Under the pieces are notes generated by a model. The model was given only the letters and a program-made list of their open reading frames with translations. It had not been told where the DNA came from and did no database searches. The position numbers and the translations under genes were made by a program. DNA of 37,924 bases, from positions 1 through 37,924 of the forward strand of contig JBGTGG010000485.1 of assembly GCA_041746855.1 (NCBI GenBank), written 5' to 3'. Numbering within the stretch: position 1 is the first letter of the stretch; each line of letters begins with the position of its first letter. Positions 1-8,909 of the stretch are shown piece after piece. This stretch comes from JBGTGG01 sp041746855. Lineage in GTDB: Bacteria; Bacteroidota; Bacteroidia; Cytophagales; Cyclobacteriaceae.

Positions 1-101
1 CCCTCCTCTTTTACTTTTAGTGCTGTTTTCCAAGCTATAGAGTTTTCATCAAGTGCGCCAAAGATGATTCCGCGTTTTCCTTTTAATAAGTTATAGGCCA
101 T
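1..101 (-). CDS. fabI: Enoyl-[acyl-carrier-protein] reductase (NADH), 5' fragment
   Basis: Only the first 33 codons lie in the window; the gene runs off the left edge. Reading leftward from the ATG at 99-101, the protein begins MAYNLLKGKRGIIFGALDEN and continues with SIAWKTALKVKEEG. This is the characteristic N-terminus of FabI, the short-chain-dehydrogenase-type enoyl-ACP reductase of fatty-acid elongation: a first beta strand, a Gly-containing NAD-binding turn, then the SIAW helix. The gene is divergent from murI, and the two share an 82-bp spacer. Identity rests on a short but very typical stretch. The catalytic Tyr and Lys would lie outside the window. Confidence 0.87.
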   Translation of the reverse strand, partial: MAYNLLKGKRGIIFGALDENSIAWKTALKVKEE

Positions 102-159
102 GTTTGTGAATGTTTTGTAAAATCTAGTGGTACAATATTACAAATTCCTATTGGAATCC

Positions 160-167
160 TAGTTTTG
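160..167 (+). promoter_or_regulatory. Putative -7 element (TAnnTTTG) of murI
   Basis: TAGTTTTG matches the Bacteroidota -7 consensus TAnnTTTG and lies 16 bp upstream of the murI ATG. No clear TTG -33 element is found 19-21 bp upstream, so this is a partial match. Confidence 0.4.
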
Positions 168-183
168 GGGTCAAATTGATTAC

Positions 184-990
184 ATGAACACATCCCCGAT
201 TGGAATTTTTGACAGCGGTATTGGCGGGCTCACGGTAGCGCATGCCATCAAGCAGCAGCTGCCCAATGAGAATATTGTATACTTCGGGGATACCGCCCAC
301 CTCCCTTACGGGGATAAATCAGAAGCAGCGATTCAAGCGTACTCTATAAAAATTGCAGATGTACTTTTAAAAAAAGGATGTAAGGTAATTGTGATCGCTT
401 GTAATTCGGCATCTTCAGCTTCTTATGAATTGTTAAAAGAATATGTTCGCAAAGATGCCCACGTCATCAATGTGATTGACCCAATGGTTGAGCTGGTGCT
501 TTCAAAATATGCGAAAGGAAAAGTTGGATTGATAGGAACAAAACGAACGGTGCAATCTGATGTATACGGCCGGAAAATTTCTGAGGCAAACAAAGAAATA
601 GAACTAACCTCTATGGCTACACCCTTGTTGGTCCCCATGATTGAAGAAGGGTTTATCAACAATCGGATCAGTCATGATATTATCGAACAATATCTGGCAG
701 ATCCTGTGTTCAATGATATTGAAGCATTGATTTTAGGATGTACCCACTATCCCCTTATCAAAAAGGAAATCGATGCATACTTTAAGGGAAAGGTTTCCAT
801 TTTAGATTCTTCTGAAGTAATTGCAAAAGCATTAAAAAAATATTTGGAAGAACATAACCTGATCAATTCAAATCCAAACCCTGTTGAACAATTTATGGTG
901 TCTGACTATACGGAATCGTTTGAATCCACAGCCCGGATGTTCTTTCATGCGGCTGTACAACTTGAAAAGCACCCGCTATGGAATTCTTAG
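184..990 (+). CDS. murI: Glutamate racemase
   Basis: This enzyme interconverts L- and D-glutamate in the cytoplasm and so supplies D-Glu for peptidoglycan precursors (added by MurD). At 268 aa it has the usual family length. The N-terminal GIFDSGIGGLTV motif supplies the catalytic Asp10 and Ser11, and PYGDKS follows near residue 42. The two catalytic cysteines are both present: Cys73 in ACNSAS and Cys186 in LGCTHYP. The protein is therefore expected to be active and is a complete member of the aspartate/glutamate racemase family. The ATG start is chosen because the GIFDSG motif follows within a few residues. The gene is transcribed alone, divergent from fabI; the next gene begins 180 bp downstream. 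Confidence 0.97.
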   Translation: MNTSPIGIFDSGIGGLTVAHAIKQQLPNENIVYFGDTAHLPYGDKSEAAIQAYSIKIADVLLKKGCKVIVIACNSASSASYELLKEYVRKDAHVINVIDPMVELVLSKYAKGKVGLIGTKRTVQSDVYGRKISEANKEIELTSMATPLLVPMIEEGFINNRISHDIIEQYLADPVFNDIEALILGCTHYPLIKKEIDAYFKGKVSILDSSEVIAKALKKYLEEHNLINSNPNPVEQFMVSDYTESFESTARMFFHAAVQLEKHPLWNS

Positions 991-1170
991 ATGTACTTTT
1001 TATGCCAAAAAATTAAAATTTAAGCCAAAGGATGTAGCCCTTTTGAAAAACACTTCATCCTACACGCTGAAATAGTTTTTTTGAAGTTTCGCTGAATCAG
1101 AGTTGTTAGGTATATTCGTGAGCTATAAAAAGTACCCGTTTAAGAAATAAAAAAACAAACCCCAATTTTA

Positions 1171-3198
1171 GTGAGGTCCTTTATCATCCATCTTTTTTCT
1201 ATCGCCCTTGTGATTTCTTTTGCGCCCTTAATCGGGTTTTCACAAAGCAACATTGATAGTCTTCAACAGGTTTTAAAGGGAGATCTGCCCGATACATCAA
1301 GGGTGAAGACGCTTTTGAACATTACGCATGAGTATCGGGAATACGACATAAAAAAAAGCCTGCCGTTTGCCGAGGAAGCGTTAGCGCTGGCCAAACAGTT
1401 AAAAAATCCCTCGCTTGAAGCAAGTTGTTATTTTCAATTAAGCTACCATTATTCTATTACCGGGGATTTTAACACTGCATTAAAGCACGATGATCTTGGG
1501 CTTAAAGCTGCAATAGCAAGTAAAGACAGCTTGAAAATAGCCACCGGATATTCCAATGTGGGGGATAGTTATTATAACCTGGGGAAATTTGATGAAGCAT
1601 ACTTTTACTTTACCAATGCTTACAAAGTAGCAAAAGCTATAGACAAACCTCTTCAAATGACCATTGCCCTTTACAATGTTGGTAAAGTTTTTAAAGAACT
1701 CGGTCAATATGACCGAGCGTTAAGCCACTTTAAAATATCGGAAAAATTAAGCAAGGAAATTGATGACAAGGAAGGTGAGGCCTATCTGTTAGATGAGTAT
1801 GGGGATATGTTTATTCGAACCGGCAAGTATGATTCCGCGCTTCTAACGTTGAAAAACAGCCTGGCCGTTTCAAGGAAATTGGACATTGACATCCTTAAAC
1901 CCAAGACACTCACAAAAATTGCACGGGCGTACAGGCGAAAAAAAGATTTTGAGAATTCATTGGCCTATTATGATACCGCCAACACTTTATATCAAAGTAG
2001 CAATAACCAGTATGGAATCGCAGAAGTACGTCTCGGACAAGGCATTATTTTGATCGATCAGGAAGACTATGCAGAAGGACTTCAAAAAGTAGAGGAAAGC
2101 CTGGTAATAGCAAAAAGGTTAAATGCCAGAACACTCATCACCCAATGTTACGCTCAATTGGCCCGGCATTGGGAAGAGCTTGGTGATTACGAGAAATCCC
2201 TTTCCAATTATAAACTTTACAAGTTGGAAGAAGATTCGATTATCGACCAGGAGATGCAGGGGAAACTGTACCAGGATCAAATCCGCTTTGAAACTGAATC
2301 AAAAGATTTTCAAATCGCTGAATTAAACAAACAAGAAGATGCCCGGTTGAGCGAGATGAAAAGACAAGATTTTATTAGAAATATTTTGGCTGTGGTTTTT
2401 GCGCTGAGCATGGTGCTTTTAATAACTGTGTACCGAAGCGGCCAGCGAAGAAAAGAAATCAATAAAATACTTCTGCAACATCAGGAAGAAACTGAATTAC
2501 GGAGTGAAGAACTAGAGCGGCTCAACGCTGTTAAGGATAAATTTTTCTCCATCATTTCGCATGATCTTCGTTCACCCATCAATGCATTGGCAGGCCTCCT
2601 CGATATTCTTGATAAAGGTGGGATAAGCGAAAAAGATATGTCTATGCACATCCGCGAATTAAAGACACGGTTCAACCACACCCGAACACTATTAAACAAC
2701 TTGTTGGATTGGACCTTGTTGCAAATGGACAAACTGAACCTTCAGGCAGCTAAAATCAACGTGAAACAAATCGTAGATGACAATATCCAATTGATCGAAT
2801 CCATTACCACCAAGGAAATCAAGTTGGTAAGCAAAATCGATTCAGATGTAATTGCTTTTGCCGACTCCAACACTTTTAACCTGGTGGTACGAAACCTGAT
2901 TACAAATGCCCTTAAGTTTACCGAGGAAGGTGGCCAAATAGAGATTGGCGCCAAAGAAAAGGGGCCTGATTGGCTGATATATGTGAAGGACACGGGTATT
3001 GGAATGAGCAAAGACGTTATCAAAATCCTGTTTGATAAAACCGCCCCCTACACTACCCGAGGAACTGCCAACGAAAAAGGCACCGGACTTGGACTCATTC
3101 TTTGTAAGGAGTTTGTTGAAAAAAACGGAGGAAAAATTTGGGTGGAAAGCGAAGAAGGTGAAGGAAGCACATTCTGGTTTACACTTCCTAAATCTTAA
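1171..3198 (+). CDS. TPR-containing sensor histidine kinase
   Basis: This is a 675-aa membrane sensor kinase of the Bacteroidota TPR type. A signal peptide or first membrane segment (about residues 1-24, ending GFSQ) is followed by tandem TPR repeats to roughly residue 390. These would lie in the periplasm, where they probably sense a ligand or partner. A transmembrane helix lies at about 404-422. The cytoplasmic DHp domain has FFSIISHDLRSP with phospho-acceptor His464. The HATPase_c domain has an N-box (NLVVRNLITNALKF, about 570), a G1 box DTGIGM (607) and a G2 box GTGLGL (637). All catalytic boxes are intact. There is no fused receiver domain and no adjacent response regulator, so the output partner is encoded elsewhere. 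The start is GTG: it is the first in-frame start giving a clean signal sequence, and no suitable ATG precedes it. Confidence 0.93.
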   Translation: MRSFIIHLFSIALVISFAPLIGFSQSNIDSLQQVLKGDLPDTSRVKTLLNITHEYREYDIKKSLPFAEEALALAKQLKNPSLEASCYFQLSYHYSITGDFNTALKHDDLGLKAAIASKDSLKIATGYSNVGDSYYNLGKFDEAYFYFTNAYKVAKAIDKPLQMTIALYNVGKVFKELGQYDRALSHFKISEKLSKEIDDKEGEAYLLDEYGDMFIRTGKYDSALLTLKNSLAVSRKLDIDILKPKTLTKIARAYRRKKDFENSLAYYDTANTLYQSSNNQYGIAEVRLGQGIILIDQEDYAEGLQKVEESLVIAKRLNARTLITQCYAQLARHWEELGDYEKSLSNYKLYKLEEDSIIDQEMQGKLYQDQIRFETESKDFQIAELNKQEDARLSEMKRQDFIRNILAVVFALSMVLLITVYRSGQRRKEINKILLQHQEETELRSEELERLNAVKDKFFSIISHDLRSPINALAGLLDILDKGGISEKDMSMHIRELKTRFNHTRTLLNNLLDWTLLQMDKLNLQAAKINVKQIVDDNIQLIESITTKEIKLVSKIDSDVIAFADSNTFNLVVRNLITNALKFTEEGGQIEIGAKEKGPDWLIYVKDTGIGMSKDVIKILFDKTAPYTTRGTANEKGTGLGLILCKEFVEKNGGKIWVESEEGEGSTFWFTLPKS

Positions 3199-3260
3199 CA
3201 ATCAAAATCCTACTTTTTAATACAAAACTTACCTTTCCCTAAAATGACTTCTTTAAAACA

Positions 3261-3291
3261 TTGAAGTGTTACATGAATAGCGCTAACTTTG
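3261..3291 (+). promoter_or_regulatory. Promoter of the PurF-like gene (TTG-N20-TAnnTTTG)
   Basis: A -33 TTG at 3261-3263 is separated by exactly 20 bp from TAACTTTG at 3284-3291. This fits the Bacteroidota primary sigma consensus. The ATG follows 17 bp further on, implying a very short 5' UTR. Confidence 0.65.
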
Positions 3292-3308
3292 TGCCTTAGA
3301 GAGAGCCC

Positions 3309-5192
3309 ATGAGCGACCAAATCCTCCATGAATGCGGAGTTGCCCTTATCCGCTTACGTAAGCCCATTTCGTATTTTATTGAAAAATACGGTCCTACTTA
3401 CGGACTGAACAAAATGTATCTCTTAATGGAGAAACAGCACAATCGCGGACAAGATGGTGCTGGAATCGCCAACATTAAGATTGATGTTCCCCCGGGCCTT
3501 CGGTATATCAGCCGCTATCGCTCCATAAAACCTGCCCCGGTCGCCAATCTTTTCAGGAAAATCTCCAAGAAATACCAAAAAGCACAAAAAGCCGGAAAAG
3601 ATAAATACCTGGATGAAGCCTGGCTTAAAGCAAATGTTGCCTTCACGGGTGAGATATGGCTCGGTCACCTTCGCTACGGTACCCACGGTAAAAACAGCAT
3701 CGAGAACGTACATCCATTTTTACGTCAGAACAACTGGAGAAGCCGTAACCTGGTAATGGCCGGAAACTTCAACATGACCAATGTTGATGAACTTTTCGAC
3801 ATTCTGGTAAACATTGGCCAGCACCCAAAAGAAAAAGTGGATACCGTTACCGTAATGGAAAAAATCGGGCACTTTTTGGATGAGGAAGTACAGGGCATTT
3901 TTGAACAATACAAAGATCAATATACCAATCCTGAAATTTCGGAGTTCATTGAAAAAGAACTCAACATGGTGCGGGTTTTAAAACGGGCGTGTAAAGATTT
4001 TGATGGAGGGTATACAATGGCCGGGATGATCGGTTCTGGAACTTCTTTTGTGGTGCGCGATCCGAATGGAATCCGCCCTGCATACTTTTATGCGGATGAT
4101 GAAGTGGTTGTCGTTGCTTCTGAAAAGCCTGCGATCAAAACAGCCTTCAATATTGATTACAATCAGATTGAAGAAGTAAAGCCAGGCCATGCGTTGGTAA
4201 TTGACAAGACTGGCGATTTTGCCCAACACCCGATTATGAAAATCGGTGAAAAAAAATCCTGCAGCTTTGAACGAATTTATTTTTCGCGTGGCAACGACCC
4301 CGATATTTATAAAGAGCGAAAAAACCTGGGAAGGTTATTGGTTCCACAAGTATTAAAAGCCATCAACTTTGATTTAAAGAATACTGTTTTTTCTTTTATT
4401 CCGAATACCGCAGAAACATCTTTCTATGGATTAATGGCGGGCATTGAAGATTACTTAATTCAACGCCAAAAAGAAATTATCATTGACAAAAAACCTTCGG
4501 TCGACACACTGGATGATATTCTTTCTTTTCGTCCGAGAATTGAAAAGATCGTTTTGAAAGATGGTAAACTACGGACCTTCATTACGGGTGATGAACACCG
4601 AGATGAAATGGTTTCGCACGTGTACGATACCACCTATGAAGTAATAAATAAAGATGTAGACACTTTGGTGATCATTGACGATTCAATCGTACGTGGAACT
4701 ACATTAGAAAAAAGCATTTTAAAAATGCTGGACCGGATTGGCCCGAAAAAAATAGTGATCGTATCGTCAGCGCCACAAATTAGATTCCCCGATTGTTATG
4801 GGATCGACATGAGCCGAATGAAAGACTTTATTGTTTTTAGGGCGATGGTAGCACTCTTAAAAGAACGTGGAAAAGAACATCTTTTAGGTGAAGTCTATGA
4901 TAAGTGCGTATCCGCAGTAAAAAACAAAGTCCCTGAAAATTTTGTGTTAGAATTATACAATCAATTTACGGAAGAAGAAATCAGTCAAAAGGTTTCCGAG
5001 ATTGTTCGCCCCTCCGATATAAAGGCCGAAGTACAAGTTGTATTTCAAACTGTAGAAAATTTACATAAGGCCTGTTCCAACCACATTGGTGATTGGTACT
5101 TTACCGGTCAATACCCCACTCCCGGAGGGATGCGGGTAGTAAATCAAGCTTATGTTAATTACATGGAAGGAAAACTCGTGCGGGCTTATTAA
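3309..5192 (+). CDS. PurF-like amidophosphoribosyltransferase, long Bacteroidota type
   Basis: This protein has the two-domain layout of glutamine PRPP amidotransferase: an N-terminal class-II glutaminase (Ntn) domain and a C-terminal phosphoribosyltransferase. At 627 aa it is about 120-150 aa longer than typical PurF. After a short propeptide-like MSDQILHE stretch, Cys9 would be the catalytic nucleophile (CGVALIRL). Other recognisable blocks are KQHNRGQDGAGIA, GHLRYGTHG, RDPNGIRP and, in the C-terminal half, the intact PRPP loop VIIDDSIVRGTT. By eye alignment to E. coli PurF, two glutaminase positions differ: the HNGNLTN block reads GNFNMTN, and the glutamine-binding Asp of TSDSE appears to be Val. 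PurF catalyses the first step of purine synthesis (PRPP + Gln to phosphoribosylamine). This protein may be a diverged paralogue, so no gene symbol is assigned. It has its own promoter and a strong terminator. Confidence 0.85.
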   Translation: MSDQILHECGVALIRLRKPISYFIEKYGPTYGLNKMYLLMEKQHNRGQDGAGIANIKIDVPPGLRYISRYRSIKPAPVANLFRKISKKYQKAQKAGKDKYLDEAWLKANVAFTGEIWLGHLRYGTHGKNSIENVHPFLRQNNWRSRNLVMAGNFNMTNVDELFDILVNIGQHPKEKVDTVTVMEKIGHFLDEEVQGIFEQYKDQYTNPEISEFIEKELNMVRVLKRACKDFDGGYTMAGMIGSGTSFVVRDPNGIRPAYFYADDEVVVVASEKPAIKTAFNIDYNQIEEVKPGHALVIDKTGDFAQHPIMKIGEKKSCSFERIYFSRGNDPDIYKERKNLGRLLVPQVLKAINFDLKNTVFSFIPNTAETSFYGLMAGIEDYLIQRQKEIIIDKKPSVDTLDDILSFRPRIEKIVLKDGKLRTFITGDEHRDEMVSHVYDTTYEVINKDVDTLVIIDDSIVRGTTLEKSILKMLDRIGPKKIVIVSSAPQIRFPDCYGIDMSRMKDFIVFRAMVALLKERGKEHLLGEVYDKCVSAVKNKVPENFVLELYNQFTEEEISQKVSEIVRPSDIKAEVQVVFQTVENLHKACSNHIGDWYFTGQYPTPGGMRVVNQAYVNYMEGKLVRAY

Positions 5193-5271
5193 AACTTAAC
5201 ATGCCCGCAGCCACCAGCCTTACTCAAAACGCAGGTTACTGTGGGTAGTAAATTTTTAGTTATTTATTTTT

Positions 5272-5305
5272 AAAGAAGCCGCTCTCTAGCGGCTTCTTTA
5301 TTTTT
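5272..5305 (+). terminator. Rho-independent terminator after the PurF-like gene
   Basis: A perfect 12-bp stem, AAAGAAGCCGCT (5272-5283) and AGCGGCTTCTTT (5288-5299), has a CTCT loop and is followed by a T run (5301-5305). It lies 80 bp after the stop codon. An A/T-rich flank also lies on the other side, so it could work in both directions. Confidence 0.9.
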
Positions 5306-5357
5306 ACCCCTTTCCAAACATTTGTATATTCGACAATAGAAAGAAAAAAGGAATTAC

Positions 5358-5759
5358 ATGAACTATTGGTTAATGAAAACTGAACCCAGCACCTACTCCT
5401 GGGTCGATCTGGTAAAAGATAAAAAAACAGTATGGGACGGGGTGCGTAATTTTCAGGCGCGCAACAATTTAAGCGCAATGAAGAAAGGTGATCGTGCGTT
5501 TATTTACCATAGCATGTCGGATAAATCAATAATCGGGATTGCTAAAATTGCAAAGGATGGCTATCCTGATCCTAAAGACAAAGATTGGGTGGTTGTTGAC
5601 ATTACACCCGAAAAAAAATTAAAAAAACAAATTTCATTGGCCGACATAAAAGCTTCTAAAAAACTACAGAATATGGTACTGGTAAAAAATTCCAGATTAT
5701 CCGTACAACCTGTGCGTGAAGAAGAATTTGATATTATTTTGATGATGAGTGAGGATTAA
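5358..5759 (+). CDS. EVE-domain protein
   Basis: This 133-aa single-domain protein begins MNYWLMKTEPSTYSW and continues with WDGVRNFQARNNL and GDRAFIYHS. These are the signature blocks of the EVE (PUA/YTH-like) fold, as in human THYN1 and many small bacterial proteins. EVE domains bind modified bases in DNA or RNA, and some occur in restriction systems. Here no nuclease is fused or adjacent, so the role is probably a housekeeping one and is not known. A purine-rich AAAAAAGGA precedes the ATG and may be a ribosome-binding site. The stop is 5 bp before the next ATG, so the gene probably leads a transcript that includes the two secreted paralogues. Confidence 0.9.
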   Translation: MNYWLMKTEPSTYSWVDLVKDKKTVWDGVRNFQARNNLSAMKKGDRAFIYHSMSDKSIIGIAKIAKDGYPDPKDKDWVVVDITPEKKLKKQISLADIKASKKLQNMVLVKNSRLSVQPVREEEFDIILMMSED

Positions 5760-5764
5760 CAAGT

Positions 5765-7363
5765 ATGCGTGGTTTGCCATTTCTTTTGTTCTTTTTAATT
5801 GTTGGCTTTTCGGAGCATGCAAAAGCCGATACCCTGGGGCAGGTAACGCAGCCCAACCGGTATGAAGTAAAACAAAAATCTTCCGACAACTATTTTACCG
5901 TTATCCCAATGAAGGAAGAAGGGATCGCCTTATTCAGGGAATTGGACAAATACAAGGACGGCAAACGCTCTTACCAACTTATTCTGCTCGATCAAGATTT
6001 GAATGAGCGACACGATGTTACGCTTGAATACGAAAATAAAAATGTTTCCATGGGATATGAGTATACCGATGGAACACTTTTTCTTTTATTCCGAAAAGGG
6101 AGCTCCAACAAAAATGAATTTGAGCTTTCCAAGATCAACATCAACGATGCAACTTCTGAAAATTTTATATTCAAACCAGAGATCGACATTAAAATCACTC
6201 ATTTCGGGATTGTCAACAATAGCATTTTTTTTGGCGGCTACGTCCTCAATGAGTCCAGTGTATTCCTTTACAATTTCAAAGAAGATCAGATAAAAATATT
6301 GCCGGGGTTCTATCAAAAGGAAAATGAACTCATCGATGTAAGGAGCAACCAGAACAATACCTTCAATGTGGTACTCTTTGATAAAGGCATGAAAGAAAAC
6401 CCGAAAATTATTTTCAGAACATTTGATGAATCCGGAAAGCAATTATTAGAAGATGCTATACCGGTGGATCCAGAGATCAGCATTCAATCCGGTATTACCA
6501 GTTCATTGTACAGGGAAGACCTGGCGCTCATCGGGTGTTGGACATACCGGGGTGCAAAACAAGCAAGTGGCTTTTATTTCGTTTCCATAAATCCTTTTGC
6601 AGATCAGCCCATCCACTATTCCTATCTTGGCCAGCTTGATCAATACTTAGATTACCTGAAGCCAAAGCGGGCAAAAAAAATAAAAACAAAGACTGAACTG
6701 GAGATAAAAGAAAAGAGAAAAACCAGCCATAGCAATCACATAATGCCTTTTGGACTTTTCGAAAATTCGAATGGATTTTCGATTTTGGCCGAGGTTTACA
6801 CACCTTCCTCGGGCTCAAATTATTTGACCAATCCATACGATCCTTATGCCCTCAGTCCGTATTCTTATAATCCCTACTGGCCCGGATACTATTACCCTGG
6901 AATGGGCAGAATGTATTCCCGCTATCAGTATGGCCGAAACACCCTTGAAGATGATGAAGCAATTCGTTTTATCGAAACCATTGTGATAACATATAACCCC
7001 CAAGGAAACATTTTGAAAGATTATAGTGTTAAACTGGATGACATCAAGATGCCGACACTCGAACAATATTCTGATTTCTATTCAATGAAGTCAGACCTTT
7101 CATTTTTGGTATTTAAAAAAGATGAAGAACTTGTCGTCACTACTTTTGATGCAAATGAAGAAAACAAAAAGGAAGCCCGCTACAAAATAAAATTAAAAAG
7201 CGACTTCGATGAATTCAGATCCGAACGAAAAAAAGACGGAGGCGTAAGAATTTGGTTTGATAATGTATTTTATACCTGGGGATACCAAACGATACGAAAC
7301 ATCAATGAAGAAGAACGGGTACGCGATGTATTCTATATTAACAAGGTTGTTATCGAAAAATAA
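5765..7363 (+). CDS. Secreted protein of unknown function (paralogue A)
   Basis: I do not recognise this 532-aa family. A signal peptide is clear: MRGLPFLLFFLIVGFSEHAKA, with likely cleavage before Asp. The mature part is rich in beta-type, Lys/Glu/Phe-containing segments resembling a repeated strand or propeller-like fold, but no named domain is visible. A basic stretch near residue 300 (YLDYLKPKRAKKIKTK) is followed by a Tyr/Pro/Gly-rich low-complexity patch at about 354-392 (SPYSYNPYWPGYYYPGM). The C-terminus ends DVFYINKVVIEK. The next gene shares these landmarks in the same order, so the two are tandem paralogues. The gene begins 5 bp after the EVE gene, and its 3' end overlaps the next gene. 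A periplasmic or cell-envelope location is inferred from the signal peptide. Confidence 0.85.
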   Translation: MRGLPFLLFFLIVGFSEHAKADTLGQVTQPNRYEVKQKSSDNYFTVIPMKEEGIALFRELDKYKDGKRSYQLILLDQDLNERHDVTLEYENKNVSMGYEYTDGTLFLLFRKGSSNKNEFELSKININDATSENFIFKPEIDIKITHFGIVNNSIFFGGYVLNESSVFLYNFKEDQIKILPGFYQKENELIDVRSNQNNTFNVVLFDKGMKENPKIIFRTFDESGKQLLEDAIPVDPEISIQSGITSSLYREDLALIGCWTYRGAKQASGFYFVSINPFADQPIHYSYLGQLDQYLDYLKPKRAKKIKTKTELEIKEKRKTSHSNHIMPFGLFENSNGFSILAEVYTPSSGSNYLTNPYDPYALSPYSYNPYWPGYYYPGMGRMYSRYQYGRNTLEDDEAIRFIETIVITYNPQGNILKDYSVKLDDIKMPTLEQYSDFYSMKSDLSFLVFKKDEELVVTTFDANEENKKEARYKIKLKSDFDEFRSERKKDGGVRIWFDNVFYTWGYQTIRNINEEERVRDVFYINKVVIEK

Positions 7364-8870
7364 CAACCCATTCCTGTTAATACTCTTTCTTTTTACGATT
7401 CCGCAAAAAGGCTATAACCAAATTGAGCAAGCCAGTCGTTACGAGTATCCAGTGGCCGGAATTGATGCTGGTTTTGAAGTAATCCCTGCAGGAAATTCAG
7501 GGCTCTTTACCTATCGTTCATTCTCCTTCAATCAAACCCAAAGCGTTGAATTAACAAAACTCGATACAGCACTTTCTGTGAACTGGTCTGGCTTCCTTCC
7601 GTTGGAAAATGGCGGGGAAATTATTTCCAAATTAATCTACAAAGAAAAACTCCACCTACTTTCCCGCATTCGCAATAAGACAGAATTCTTTTTTGAACTT
7701 TACAGTATCCACATTGAATCTGGCAATTATTCCAGAATTCAAATCAATCCATATATCGCATTCAATCCCACAGAATTTAAAGTAACCGATTACGGGGTGA
7801 TCATCGGAGGGTATTTCAATAGTGTTCCGCTTGCCATTTTTTACGATTTCCAAAGTCAAAGATCAAAAATCCTTCCTGGGTTGTTCAATACCGCAGGAGA
7901 TTTAACACATATTAAAATCCTGGAGAATGGATACTTTGATGTATTGATCAGCGCCAAAAATTATATGCGCCAAAATACAATCTGGGTAAAAAATTATGAT
8001 CAAAATGGAAACTTGCTAATCAGCTATGCCCTAGATCCCGAAGACAAAAAAAGTTTACTTTTTGCACGCTCCCTAAAAACCATGAACAATACCGAAATTA
8101 TTGCAGGAGTTTTTGGCAACAAGAGTTCTGAATATTCAAAAGGAATTTTTATTGCAGCCATTGACCCCTCAGGATTGCAAAAACTTCGGTACTACGAATA
8201 TGCCGATCTCGAAAATTTCTTTCAGTATATGAAAGCAAAACGCGAACATCGGGTCAAAAACAGGATCGAACGGAGAAAAATAAAAGGCAAGAAAAACAGG
8301 ATCAACTACCGGTTTTTGATCCATGAGCTGGTGCCGTATAATGACCATTACATTTTATTAGGGGAAGCTTTTTATCCGAAGTATAGACAAGTGGACAGAA
8401 ATTACGGGAATTTTTTTACATCTGGATACGGGGCAAATACCATCATTAAAGACGGAAGAATTTTTGAAGGATATCATTACACCCATGCCGCAATCCTATG
8501 TTTTGATAAAACAGGAAAATTGCTTTGGGACAATAGTTTTGAAATCAATGATGTAAAAACATTCACACTTGAGCAGTATGTGAAATTGGAAATGAATGAT
8601 GACAAGATTGATTTGATTTATCTCTATGAAAATCAAATCAGGACAAAAGTTATACAAAACGAAACCGTATTGGAAGGAAAATCTACCGCTCCCTTGCAGA
8701 CATTGAACGAAACCGATATCATCGCAAAATCCAAGGCCAACAATTCGCTCGAGTATTGGTATGGAGGATATTTTGTTGCGTTTGGCACACAGCAAATTGA
8801 AAGCATGGAAAGTAGTGGCGCTCCCCGTAAACGAAATGTATTCTTTATCAATAAGGTCAGGTATAATTGA
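7326..8870 (+). CDS. Secreted protein of unknown function (paralogue B)
   Basis: This is a tandem, diverged paralogue of the preceding gene. Shared landmarks in order are: G(G)Y followed by KILPG (FGGYVLNES...IKILPGFY against IGGYFNSVP...SKILPGLF), a basic linker (YLKPKRAKKIKTK against YMKAKREHRVKNR), (F/P)TLEQY, and the C-terminal VF(Y/F)INKV. The reading frame is open from 7257, but ATG 7326 is preferred because it gives a plausible signal peptide (MYSILTRLLSKNNNP, then LLILFLFTIP). With that start, the 5' end overlaps the end of paralogue A by 38 bp in another frame, suggesting translational coupling. Paralogue B lacks the Tyr/Pro-rich patch. Function is unknown; the likely location is the periplasm or cell surface. 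The start could also be 7305. Confidence 0.82.
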   Translation: MYSILTRLLSKNNNPFLLILFLFTIPQKGYNQIEQASRYEYPVAGIDAGFEVIPAGNSGLFTYRSFSFNQTQSVELTKLDTALSVNWSGFLPLENGGEIISKLIYKEKLHLLSRIRNKTEFFFELYSIHIESGNYSRIQINPYIAFNPTEFKVTDYGVIIGGYFNSVPLAIFYDFQSQRSKILPGLFNTAGDLTHIKILENGYFDVLISAKNYMRQNTIWVKNYDQNGNLLISYALDPEDKKSLLFARSLKTMNNTEIIAGVFGNKSSEYSKGIFIAAIDPSGLQKLRYYEYADLENFFQYMKAKREHRVKNRIERRKIKGKKNRINYRFLIHELVPYNDHYILLGEAFYPKYRQVDRNYGNFFTSGYGANTIIKDGRIFEGYHYTHAAILCFDKTGKLLWDNSFEINDVKTFTLEQYVKLEMNDDKIDLIYLYENQIRTKVIQNETVLEGKSTAPLQTLNETDIIAKSKANNSLEYWYGGYFVAFGTQQIESMESSGAPRKRNVFFINKVRYN

Positions 8871-8901
8871 ATCAATTTCTGGCCAATCGGGGGAATTTAA
8901 T

Positions 8902-8909
8902 TATCTTTG
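8902..8909 (+). promoter_or_regulatory. Putative -7 element of pyrR-pyrB
   Basis: TATCTTTG matches TAnnTTTG 11 bp before the preferred pyrR start. The -33 position 20 bp upstream reads CTG instead of TTG. I see no PyrR-binding loop or terminator between this element and the ATG. Confidence 0.45.

Noticed and set aside
1028..1075. Possible terminator after murI (AGGATG...CATCCT)
   Set aside because: Only 6 bp of pairing with a loop of about 20 nt; too weak to call despite the T run that follows.
7257..7325. Upstream extension of paralogue B to 7257
   Set aside because: It would put 23 extra residues before the signal peptide and lengthen the overlap with paralogue A; ATG 7326 gives a better secretion signal.
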